64,000 nt of DNA from the NCBI GenBank assembly GCA_030727405.1, contig JANRBR010000011.1, forward strand, positions 101,752-165,751. The letters are read 5' to 3'. Shown piece after piece: positions 14,060-21,575 of the stretch. This DNA comes from Crocinitomicaceae bacterium. GTDB lineage: Bacteria > Bacteroidota > Bacteroidia > Flavobacteriales_D > Crocinitomicaceae. The translations under genes were made by a program, and so were the position numbers. The notes below the pieces were generated by a model. That model searched no databases. It saw only the letters and a list, made by a program, of their open reading frames with translations, and was not told where the DNA came from. The number at the start of each line of letters is the position of its first letter. The first letter of the stretch is position 1.

Positions 14060-16396
14060 ATGAATAAAACCTTCTATGCTTTAACCATTTATTTATTAAG
14101 TCAGTTTTTTCTGAATCAATATTATTGTCAAAAAAACAGAAATCCATACAATACAGAATCGATAACGATTAAAATTAGTGACCAACTATGGATGACAAAA
14201 AACTTAAATGTGGATCATTTTTCAAACGGTGATTTAATAGCTGAAGCGAAAAATTTTGATGAATGGGAACATGCCCTAATGAATGGAGTTCCATCTTGGT
14301 GTTATTATAATTTTGATAGTTTAAATGCGTTTACCTACGGGAAATTATACAATTGGCATGCTGTAAAGGATTCAAGAGGAATTGCTCCAAAAGGATGGAA
14401 AATTCCCAACCTATCGGATTGGGAGAAATTAGCAAAAAATCTAAGTATAAAATACCCATATTACAGCTCGATAGATGAATTATTAATGAGCACTTCCTCG
14501 CATTGGAAAGACAACAATTTTGGGACAAACTTATCCAATTTCAATGCCGAACCTAGTGGCTACGTTGAAAGTAATAATTTTTCAGGCCTAGGTGAAATTG
14601 CCTATTTTTGGAGTCGTGATAGCTCCCAAAGTGTTTATTTTCAGTTCTATTATTCATCATTTACACTAAGATCTGGTTCATGCATGGATGGATTTAACGG
14701 AAATGGATTTGCTATTAGATGCGTTCATGAAGAATCGGTTCAAATTGACAAAAATGAACATATTCAATTTGACAATCCCTATTTCAAAGACATGAAGTAC
14801 ATTGATCAAAGATCTTCTACTACGGTAGGATCAGTTATTAACACCGATCAAAAAGACAGCATGTTATATTATGATATTTTTAAATCCACTTATCAAAAAC
14901 CCTTCTATTTATCTGATCATGAGGTCACGAATGGGGAATACAAAGCTTTTGTTCATTGGGTGAGAGATTCAATTGCTAGAGAAAAATTATACCATCGGTC
15001 AAGCGAATCAGAAAAGAAAAAATGGGGAAAAAAAACACCATTAAAAATAAGTGGTTATGCCCTCAATTGGAAGACGAAAATCGATTTTAAGGACTCGATT
15101 TTAGATGACATGTATTATCCAATGGACAGTAGATTTTACTCAAATCGAAGAGAATTAGATACTCGACTTTTATTTTTTAATTTTTACGACGAAAAAGGAG
15201 AATTAAACCGAATAAACATTTATCCCGATACACTTGCTAGCATGCGTGAATTTGAATATTCAGTTAATTATTTCTCTAATTATTTTTGGCACGATGCATT
15301 TTCAAATTACCCTGTAACGGGAATTACTTTTGATCAAGCCAAAGCTTATTGCGTTTGGAGAACTCACATGTATGAATTGGAACGATCCAAAAAGAAGCAT
15401 CCATATTTAAGCGTATCATTTAGATTGCCAACGCATGAAGAATGGGACCAAGCTGCAGTTAATAATTTACCCAAGTATGAACGAATTTATGACCCCAATT
15501 CGGATGGTTATTTTTGCAATTATGGCAGTAACTACTTAAGCTCAGGTTTGAAGTCGAAATTTGCCGTAGACGATCATTATGTTAGACACAGTCCACAATA
15601 TTCATTTAAACCTAATTACTATGGACTGTATAACATGTATGGAAATGTGAGTGAATGGGTTGAATCGGATTTATCTCAACAAAATTTTTACCAGGATTAT
15701 TTATTACTCAATTTTTATTTCCCCTCAAAAGACAGTACCTCTAGAAAAGATATCTTCATAACAAATCCTTATGATGGCAAAACAAGTAAAGTCGTTAAAG
15801 GCAGCAATGATCACTGGGAAATTTTGAAAAAAAGAATGCAATATTACCAAATAACTCCTGACTTATCCGATGAGGAGGCCCTTCAGGTTTTTCTCAATTT
15901 CAACTCAATAGATCCAAAATATAAAGACTCTATTTTCAATACTTCCGATTCGAAATTACATTGTTTTGGTAGAGATATGTATTATAAATCATTTAATCAA
16001 AAATCTCCTGATTCATTGTACAATGTAATTTATGGGATTTTTGAATTACATTGTTTTAATTCCATAGATCAGAATTATAGAAACTTAAATTTCCTAAACG
16101 ATTTTAAAAAATTCAAACAAAATAATACATCATTAAATTTTCGTAAGTTTTCGAATAACTGGCCTTGGACTATAGGTGATGATTTTACATTAGTTTGTGG
16201 TGGAAGTTGGATAGACCCAGCCCATTATCTCTTACCTGGCGTTTCTAAAGCTGTACCAATGAGCTTCTCTTCAACTACAATTGGATTCAGAGTTGCTGCT
16301 GACGTGGAAGGCTATATCATTCCAAAAGAGGCGCAAAAAAGACATAAAAAGAAAAAAAAGAAAAAGAAGGATGATTGGGTTTTTAATGACAAATAA
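14060..16396 (+). CDS. FISUMP domain fused to a GldK/GldJ-like formylglycine-generating-enzyme fold protein
   Basis: A 778-residue exported protein: residues 1-23 look like a signal peptide with a Cys at 23, but the lipobox is not canonical. Residues about 36-223 form a 'Fibrobacter succinogenes major paralogous' domain (QLWMTKNLNVDHFSNGD, CYYNFDSLNAFTYGKLYNW, GIAPKGWKIPNLSDWEKL, GFAIRCVHE). Residues about 280-760 form a SUMF1 fold close to gliding proteins GldK/GldJ: YLSDHEVTNGEYKAFVHWVR, YPVTGITFDQAKAYCVWRT, SFRLPTHEEWDQAA, NMYGNVSEWVE, CGGSWIDPAH and TIGFRVAADV. It ends in a lysine run (RHKKKKKKKKDD). The gene is visibly more AT-rich than its neighbours and stands alone. GldK/GldJ are structural T9SS/motility lipoproteins; a related surface role is inference. 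Confidence 0.8.
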   Translation: MNKTFYALTIYLLSQFFLNQYYCQKNRNPYNTESITIKISDQLWMTKNLNVDHFSNGDLIAEAKNFDEWEHALMNGVPSWCYYNFDSLNAFTYGKLYNWHAVKDSRGIAPKGWKIPNLSDWEKLAKNLSIKYPYYSSIDELLMSTSSHWKDNNFGTNLSNFNAEPSGYVESNNFSGLGEIAYFWSRDSSQSVYFQFYYSSFTLRSGSCMDGFNGNGFAIRCVHEESVQIDKNEHIQFDNPYFKDMKYIDQRSSTTVGSVINTDQKDSMLYYDIFKSTYQKPFYLSDHEVTNGEYKAFVHWVRDSIAREKLYHRSSESEKKKWGKKTPLKISGYALNWKTKIDFKDSILDDMYYPMDSRFYSNRRELDTRLLFFNFYDEKGELNRINIYPDTLASMREFEYSVNYFSNYFWHDAFSNYPVTGITFDQAKAYCVWRTHMYELERSKKKHPYLSVSFRLPTHEEWDQAAVNNLPKYERIYDPNSDGYFCNYGSNYLSSGLKSKFAVDDHYVRHSPQYSFKPNYYGLYNMYGNVSEWVESDLSQQNFYQDYLLLNFYFPSKDSTSRKDIFITNPYDGKTSKVVKGSNDHWEILKKRMQYYQITPDLSDEEALQVFLNFNSIDPKYKDSIFNTSDSKLHCFGRDMYYKSFNQKSPDSLYNVIYGIFELHCFNSIDQNYRNLNFLNDFKKFKQNNTSLNFRKFSNNWPWTIGDDFTLVCGGSWIDPAHYLLPGVSKAVPMSFSSTTIGFRVAADVEGYIIPKEAQKRHKKKKKKKKDDWVFNDK

Positions 16397-16545
16397 ATTC
16401 CTCTAGTTCGCTACGCTTTTTACCTGCCAACAATCTGTTGATTTATTTCTTTTTGGATATTAAACGGCATTTTTTCGACTGAGAAATGATTAAATTCTAT
16501 TCGTTTAATCTTGTTTCTTAAACCATTTCCAGCTTCCATTGTTAC

Positions 16546-17256
16546 ATGACTATGGAATCAAAAAACTACTTTATCGTTGGTGCATCCTCTGGAATTGGAC
16601 TGGAAATAGCCAAGACATTGCACGCAGAAGGACACCAAGTATTTGGAACGTACTTCACAAAAGAACACGCGGATCTTCCTACAGGAATCCATTACCAGCA
16701 ATTGGATGTTCGTTCAGAGTCCTTGGATTTTGCATTCCTTCCTGATTCCTTAGACGGAATTGTTTATTGTCCAGGAGCCATTTCACTTAAACCCTTCGCG
16801 CGCATTTCCCCTGCGCAATTCAAAGACGACTTTGACTTGCAAGTGTTGGGTGCCATCAAATGCATTCAAGGAAACGTGGCAAGACTAAAAGCAGGATCCA
16901 CTCCATCCATTTTACTTTTTAGCTCCATAGCAGCGACTCAAGGATTGAATTTCCATACACAGGTTTCCGTTTCAAAAGCGGCTTTGGAAGGACTTACCAA
17001 ATCTCTGGCCGCAGAATTAGCGCCGAGCATTCGCGTGAATTGTATTGCTCCATCGTTAACCGATACGCCGTTGGCACAGAACCTTTTGAATTCTGATCAG
17101 AAGAAAGAAGCGAATGGATTGCGTCATCCAATGAAACGTGTGGGAACAGTAGCAGACATGGCAGACTATGCCGCATTTTTACTTTCAGAAAAAGCATCTT
17201 GGGTGACCGGTCAAATCATTGGCATCGACGGTGGCTTATCGACTTTACGGATTTAA
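16546..17256 (+). CDS. short-chain dehydrogenase/reductase family protein lacking the catalytic tyrosine
   Basis: A 236-residue Rossmann-fold protein. The cofactor motif GASSGIG (residues 12-18), the CPGAI turn in place of NNAG, the Ser127 of LLFSSIAATQG and Lys144 are present. The residue expected to be the catalytic Tyr of YxxxK is Val140 (VSVSK), so the normal Ser-Tyr-Lys triad is incomplete. The C-terminal IAPSLTDTPLAQNLL and GQIIGIDGGLSTLRI are typical of FabG-like SDRs. I recall SDR subfamilies that naturally lack this Tyr, so it is probably not a sequencing error. ATG 16552 is an alternative start. Its end overlaps the convergent crcB by 12 bp. Confidence 0.85.
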   Translation: MTMESKNYFIVGASSGIGLEIAKTLHAEGHQVFGTYFTKEHADLPTGIHYQQLDVRSESLDFAFLPDSLDGIVYCPGAISLKPFARISPAQFKDDFDLQVLGAIKCIQGNVARLKAGSTPSILLFSSIAATQGLNFHTQVSVSKAALEGLTKSLAAELAPSIRVNCIAPSLTDTPLAQNLLNSDQKKEANGLRHPMKRVGTVADMADYAAFLLSEKASWVTGQIIGIDGGLSTLRI

Positions 17257-17601
17257 ACGCAACACCAGTGTAAACACAGCGATTCCAGCTAATATTGACA
17301 CCAGTACATTCAGTGCGAAGATGCTGTATTGTCCGTTTGAAAGCAGGAGAAAATTCTCGTGGGAAAAGGTACTAAAGGTACTGAAACCACCACAGAATCC
17401 AGCAAGTAATAAGGGATGAAGCCAATCTGTTTTGGCGATTTTCGAACTGAAATAAAGCACTAAGGCAAAAACCACACACGCCAATAGATTACTCCAAAAC
17501 GTTGCCCATGGAAAACCTTGTTTGTAAGGCAGAGCTTTGCTTATTCCAAAACGCGCCAAGCTCCCGAGTCCACCGCCAATAAAAACAAATACCCAATTCA
17601 T
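17245..17601 (-). CDS. crcB: fluoride ion channel CrcB/Fluc
   Basis: CrcB forms dual-topology dimers that let fluoride leak out of the cell. At 118 residues it has the standard length with four membrane helices. Motifs are GGGLGSLARFGISK, the pore Asn in FWSNLLACVVFAL, and GFCGGFSTFSTFSHE with the conserved Phe/Thr/Ser track and central sodium site. It is the last gene of the hpt-adk-obg-PAP2-crcB run and overlaps the PAP2 gene by 4 bp. No fluoride riboswitch is apparent, as the gene has no leader of its own. Confidence 0.95.
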   Translation of the reverse strand: MNWVFVFIGGGLGSLARFGISKALPYKQGFPWATFWSNLLACVVFALVLYFSSKIAKTDWLHPLLLAGFCGGFSTFSTFSHENFLLLSNGQYSIFALNVLVSILAGIAVFTLVLRLNP

Positions 17602-18185
17602 TCTTTAGAGATGATGATAAAACGCGTTAATACATAGCGGCGCATGAAATACCCAATGAACACACCAAGCATGGCACCGACAAGCAAGTCAGTAAGGTAA
17701 TGTACACCTAAGTACATTCTGCTATACATGACCAAGGCAACAAGCGCAACGAGTGCCCACCTCATCCATGACGCGCGAAAGAAGGACCAGAAAAACGCCA
17801 CAAATCCAGCGAAGTTGGCCGCATGCGAAGAGACGAATCCGTATTTTCCACCTACGTATGGCGAACCATCCGAAAATAGATGGTAATGAAGCTGTTCAGC
17901 TATTTTTACATTATGAGAAGGACGAAAACGGTGAAAGACTTCTTTGAAAAGTTGAGTGGAAATAACGTCACATAAGATGATCATAAAGGTTCCGAAAAGC
18001 AAAAGCATGGCAATTTCCTTTCCCGTCTTTTTTTGGCTTCTAAACAAAAGAACCAACCATAATAAGAGAGGAACAATCAACCATTTAGAGGAAACAAGCC
18101 ACATCAAATCATCCAACAATGCCGTATGCTGGGCATTCACCCATAGCACCAAATATTCATCCCAAGAATTAATGAGCGATCTCAT
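17598..18185 (-). CDS. PAP2 superfamily membrane phosphatase
   Basis: A 195-residue integral membrane phosphatase of the PAP2 (phosphatidic acid phosphatase type 2) fold with about five or six helices. All three signature motifs are recognisable: [12 protein letters not shown] (K-x6-RP), [10 protein letters not shown] (PSGH variant with SSH) and [12 protein letters not shown] (SR-x5-H-x3-D). Candidate substrates are undecaprenyl pyrophosphate, phosphatidylglycerophosphate or lipid A phosphates; the sequence does not decide. The gene overlaps obg upstream by 17 bp and crcB downstream by 4 bp, so it belongs to the same operon. Confidence 0.93.
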   Translation of the reverse strand: MRSLINSWDEYLVLWVNAQHTALLDDLMWLVSSKWLIVPLLLWLVLLFRSQKKTGKEIAMLLLFGTFMIILCDVISTQLFKEVFHRFRPSHNVKIAEQLHYHLFSDGSPYVGGKYGFVSSHAANFAGFVAFFWSFFRASWMRWALVALVALVMYSRMYLGVHYLTDLLVGAMLGVFIGYFMRRYVLTRFIIISKE

Positions 18186-19170
18186 CGTTTAGGTGCTTCC
18201 AAATCAAATCTTTTAACTCTACAATTCCTTTTTGAGCCACCGCCGAAATAAACACATACGGTACATTCGGTAAGTCTTGCTTCATTTGAGCAATCAATTC
18301 ATCGTCCAGCATATCACTTTTGGAAATCGCTAATAAGCGTTCCTTGTTCAATAATTCAGGATTGTACTGTTTCAACTCGTTTAGCAAAATATCGTATTCT
18401 TTTTTGATGTCGTCACTATCCGCAGGAATCATAAATAGCAACAAGGAATTTCGTTCAATGTGACGCAAGAATCGAAGTCCCAGTCCTTTTCCTTCATGCG
18501 CTCCTTCAATGATTCCAGGAATGTCTGCCATTACAAAGGAACGGTGATCACGGTAGGAAACAATTCCTAAGTTAGGACGCAAGGTTGTAAAAGCATAATC
18601 CCCAATTTCTGGTTTCGCTTCCGTCACAACAGACAACAAGGTACTTTTTCCAGCATTTGGAAATCCTACCAAACCAACATCTGCTAGAAGTTTCAATTCT
18701 AAAATCTTCCATCCTTCTTGACCAGATTCACCTGGCTGCGCATAACGCGGAGTTTGATTGGTTGGCGACTTAAAATTGTCATTTCCCATTCCACCTTTAC
18801 CTCCCGGCTGGATGATTACCGTTTCTCCATCCTCTGTTATTTCGAAAAGAACTTCGCCTGTTTCTCCATCTTTGGCTAATGTTCCAAGTGGAACATCGAT
18901 GTACTTATCTTCACCTTGTGAACCAGTTTTCAGGTTTCCAGCCCCATGAGCACCGTGTCCGGCTTTCACGTGTTTCTGGAATTTCAGGTGAAGTAAGGTC
19001 CACAGTTGTTTATTTCCACGCAAGTAGATGTGTCCACCACGTCCACCATCTCCCCCATCAGGACCACCTTTTGGGATGTATTTTTCACGGCGAAAATGTG
19101 TCGAACCTCCACCTCCGTTACCAGAAGTACAGTGGATTTTTACGTAATCAACGAAATTGTCAGATGCCAT
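18169..19170 (-). CDS. obg: Obg family GTPase (ribosome assembly)
   Basis: Obg/CgtA is an essential GTPase associated with the 50S subunit and stress signalling. Residues 1-158 form the glycine-rich Obg fold ([34 protein letters not shown]). The G domain starts at about 160, with the P-loop GFPNAGKST (169-177), the switch [18 protein letters not shown], and an SKSD in place of the usual N/TKxD, followed by SAVAQKG. The protein stops at 333 without the C-terminal OCT extension, as in many Bacteroidota. It is downstream of adk by 9 bp in the purine/adenylate operon. Confidence 0.96.
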   Translation of the reverse strand: MASDNFVDYVKIHCTSGNGGGGSTHFRREKYIPKGGPDGGDGGRGGHIYLRGNKQLWTLLHLKFQKHVKAGHGAHGAGNLKTGSQGEDKYIDVPLGTLAKDGETGEVLFEITEDGETVIIQPGGKGGMGNDNFKSPTNQTPRYAQPGESGQEGWKILELKLLADVGLVGFPNAGKSTLLSVVTEAKPEIGDYAFTTLRPNLGIVSYRDHRSFVMADIPGIIEGAHEGKGLGLRFLRHIERNSLLLFMIPADSDDIKKEYDILLNELKQYNPELLNKERLLAISKSDMLDDELIAQMKQDLPNVPYVFISAVAQKGIVELKDLIWKHLNDEIAH

Positions 19171-19179
19171 TGTTAGGCT

Positions 19180-19752
19180 TTAAATTGAATCAATTGCTTG
19201 AAACAAACGGTTAGTAATTTCATCAATACTTCCAATTCCATTGATGGATATAAACTTGTTTTGAGCTTGATAAAACGATTTAACAGGAGCGGTTTCCTGG
19301 TTATACACGTTGATGCGGTTTTGAATGACTTCAGGATTGGCATCATCTGCTCTTCCACTTACTTCAGCACGCTTCAACAAACGCGTTTTCAACTCACTTT
19401 CTTCTACTTCTAATGCCAACATCACGCTGATACCCGTTCCTAATTCATTTAAGAAGGTATCCAACGCTTCCGCTTGCGCATTTGTACGAGGAAATCCATC
19501 AAAGATGAAACCTCTCGGTGACTCGTGTTTCACTACTTCTGAACGAAGCATATCAATCGTCACTGAATCTGGCACCAATTGTCCTTGATCCATGTAACTC
19601 TTCGCTAAAGTACCAAGTGCTGTCTCGCCTTTAATGTTCGCACGGAAAATATCTCCCGTAGACAAATGAACCAAACCATATTTTTCAATCAAACGTTCCG
19701 ATTGCGTTCCTTTTCCTGCTCCTGGAGGTCCAAATAGTACAATGTTTAACAT
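19180..19752 (-). CDS. adk: adenylate kinase
   Basis: Adk interconverts ATP + AMP and 2 ADP in the cytosol. The 190-residue protein has the P-loop GPPGAGKGTQ near the N-terminus, the AMP-binding STGDIFRANI and FDGFPRTNAQAE motifs, and a short lid (SGRADDANPEVIQNR) lacking zinc cysteines. This is the short-lid form usual in Bacteroidota. It lies between hpt (3 bp upstream) and obg (9 bp downstream), and the hpt-adk pairing makes sense as purine salvage followed by nucleotide balance. Confidence 0.97.
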   Translation of the reverse strand: MLNIVLFGPPGAGKGTQSERLIEKYGLVHLSTGDIFRANIKGETALGTLAKSYMDQGQLVPDSVTIDMLRSEVVKHESPRGFIFDGFPRTNAQAEALDTFLNELGTGISVMLALEVEESELKTRLLKRAEVSGRADDANPEVIQNRINVYNQETAPVKSFYQAQNKFISINGIGSIDEITNRLFQAIDSI

Positions 19753-19755
19753 AAG

Positions 19756-20295
19756 TCAGTCTATTAATTGATAAATCTCTTTTAAATTTCTACCTAATTC
19801 GTTGTAATCTAGACCATAGCCTACAACAAATTTATTAGGAATCTCCATTCCAATGTATTTTGGCCTGTTTTTTCCTAAAAATGCTTCCGGTTTGAACAAA
19901 AGCGTACATATTTCAATCGATTCAACATCCTGTGTTTTCAATAAGGTCAAAACCTTGTCGATCGTAATTCCTGTATCAACGATGTCCTCTAAAATGATGA
20001 CCGAACGCTGTTTCAAATCCGTGTTCAATCCAATCAGTTCATCTACACGACCCGTCGTTGCTGTTCCGATGTAAGAACTCACTTTCACAAACGACACCTC
20101 GACATTTGACGTCATGCACTTCAACAAATCAGAAGTAAACATAAACGATCCATTTAAAATAGACAGAAAAATCATGTCTTTTCCCTGGTAGTCTTTTTCC
20201 AAGTCCTGCGCTAATCTTTCGACCGCGGATTGAATTTCCGCTGCACTGATGTAGGATTGAAATTGTTTGTCATGAATGGTGCGCACATCTTTCAT
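19756..20295 (-). CDS. hpt: hypoxanthine phosphoribosyltransferase
   Basis: Hpt salvages hypoxanthine (and often guanine) with PRPP to make IMP/GMP. The 179-residue length is standard. The PRPP-binding motif IILEDIVDTGITIDKVL is clear, with the flexible loop SYIGTATTGRVDE and the purine-binding C-terminal region KFVVGYGLDYNELGRNL. It is the first gene of the hpt-adk-obg-PAP2-crcB operon and is divergent from purK; the 87 bp between the two starts hold both promoters. Confidence 0.96.
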   Translation of the reverse strand: MKDVRTIHDKQFQSYISAAEIQSAVERLAQDLEKDYQGKDMIFLSILNGSFMFTSDLLKCMTSNVEVSFVKVSSYIGTATTGRVDELIGLNTDLKQRSVIILEDIVDTGITIDKVLTLLKTQDVESIEICTLLFKPEAFLGKNRPKYIGMEIPNKFVVGYGLDYNELGRNLKEIYQLID

Positions 20296-20302
20296 ATGAA
20301 TG

Positions 20303-20310
20303 CAAAGGTA
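20303..20310 (-). promoter_or_regulatory. -7 box (TACCTTTG) of the hpt operon
   Basis: On the minus strand TACCTTTG ends 7 nt before the hpt ATG. Transcription from it would give a leader of only a few nucleotides or none. A -33 TTG at the normal distance was not seen. Confidence 0.5.
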
Positions 20311-20350
20311 CGATTTTGAAGACGTAATTGAAAATTTTCTTTGAATTCCA

Positions 20351-20378
20351 TTGGTTTAATTTCCTTGCTGTATCTTTG
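20351..20378 (+). promoter_or_regulatory. promoter of purK (TTG-N17-TATCTTTG)
   Basis: TTG at 20351 and TATCTTTG at 20371-20378 are 17 nt apart. The box ends 4 nt before the ATG at 20383 and 31 nt before the second ATG at 20410. The track start at 20341 (TTG) lies upstream of the promoter and is excluded. Confidence 0.65.
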
Positions 20379-20382
20379 TTGC

Positions 20383-21525
20383 ATGGAAGCAATTTGGTAC
20401 GGCAATAAAATGAAAGTGGGCGTTCTCGGCGGTGGACAACTCGGACGCATGCTCATTCAAGAAGCAACAAACTTAAATGTTCAGTTGCACATGATGGACA
20501 GCGACGCTTCTGCACCCTGTGCGCACCTCGCGCATTCCTTCACTTGTGGATCAATTACTGACTACGATGCAGTTTATGCATTTGGAAAGGACAAAGACTT
20601 ACTTACGGTGGAAATTGAAAACGTTTCCATCGAAGCGCTGGAGGACCTTGAAAAAGAAGGCGTAAAAGTCTTTCCGCAACCGCGTGTCCTGCGCATCATC
20701 CGCGATAAAGGTTTGCAAAAACAATTTTACACCGATCAAAACATCCCTACCGCTCCTTTTGCTTTCATTGAAAATCGAGGTGATTTATTAGCCAAGGCAA
20801 GTTTTCCCATTGTGCATAAACTGCGTACTGGCGGTTACGACGGAAAAGGAGTCAATGTATTGAAGTCAGAAACGGATGCCTTAACTTCATTCGATGCGCC
20901 TAGCATCATTGAGAACAAAATACCTTTTCAAAAAGAACTTTCTGTGATCGTAGCACGCAATGAAAAAGGCGAAATGACGACGTTTCCCTGCGTAGAATGT
21001 GAATTCAATCCAGAAGCGAATTTGGTGGAGTTTTTATTCTCTCCAGCGGACATCGACCAAAGTATTGAACAACAAGCAGATGAAATCGCGAAGGACATCA
21101 TTCAGAAATTAGACATGGTTGGAATTCTAGCGGTTGAGTTCTTTTTAACGAACGACGGAAGTTTATTGGTGAATGAAATTGCGCCACGTCCGCACAATAG
21201 TGGACACCACACGATTGAAATTTGTCATACTTCCCAATTTGCACAGCATTTGCGAGCGATTTTAAATCTTCCATTAGGTGATACGTCTTTAATTCAATGT
21301 GGTGCGATGATCAACTTAGTTGGAGAAAAAGGATTTGAAGGTCCAGCAATCTATGACGGATTAACAGAAATTCTATCCATTCCAGGCGTCTATCCACACA
21401 TTTATGGAAAAGAAATTACGAAGTCCTTCCGCAAAATGGGACACGTCACCATCACCGGTTCAAACATGGATGAAGTACGTGAAAAGACGAAAAGGGTTCA
21501 ACAACGCATGCGCGTCATCGCATAA
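20383..21525 (+). CDS. purK: 5-(carboxyamino)imidazole ribonucleotide synthase
   Basis: PurK carboxylates AIR to N5-CAIR with ATP and bicarbonate in de novo purine synthesis. The protein is an ATP-grasp enzyme: KVGVLGGGQLGRMLI at the N-terminus, HKLRTGGYDGKGV and the metal/phosphate site NEIAPRPHNSGHHT. The ATG at 20383 gives a nine-residue extension (MEAIWYGNK) before MKVGVLGGG; I chose it because flavobacterial PurK proteins, as I recall them, carry a similar short N-terminal extension. ATG 20410 is the alternative. It is divergent from hpt, so synthesis and salvage of purines share one intergenic region. Its 3' end meets a bidirectional terminator. Confidence 0.94.
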   Translation: MEAIWYGNKMKVGVLGGGQLGRMLIQEATNLNVQLHMMDSDASAPCAHLAHSFTCGSITDYDAVYAFGKDKDLLTVEIENVSIEALEDLEKEGVKVFPQPRVLRIIRDKGLQKQFYTDQNIPTAPFAFIENRGDLLAKASFPIVHKLRTGGYDGKGVNVLKSETDALTSFDAPSIIENKIPFQKELSVIVARNEKGEMTTFPCVECEFNPEANLVEFLFSPADIDQSIEQQADEIAKDIIQKLDMVGILAVEFFLTNDGSLLVNEIAPRPHNSGHHTIEICHTSQFAQHLRAILNLPLGDTSLIQCGAMINLVGEKGFEGPAIYDGLTEILSIPGVYPHIYGKEITKSFRKMGHVTITGSNMDEVREKTKRVQQRMRVIA

Positions 21526-21526
21526 A

Positions 21527-21554
21527 AAAAGGACCACTTTTCAGTAGTCCTTTT
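21527..21554. terminator. bidirectional rho-independent terminator between purK and the Omp28-like gene
   Basis: AAAAGGACCACT and AGTAGTCCTTTT form a 12-bp stem with one mismatch and a 4-nt loop. A-tracts and T-tracts on the two sides let it serve both convergent genes. Confidence 0.85.
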
Positions 21555-21575
21555 CCTTCATTCGTTTAGTTGATC

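Noticed and set aside
20341-20382. Long N-terminus for purK from the TTG at 20341
   Set aside because: The TTG-N17-TATCTTTG promoter lies within this stretch and the residues (NSIGLISLLYLCC) match nothing in PurK.
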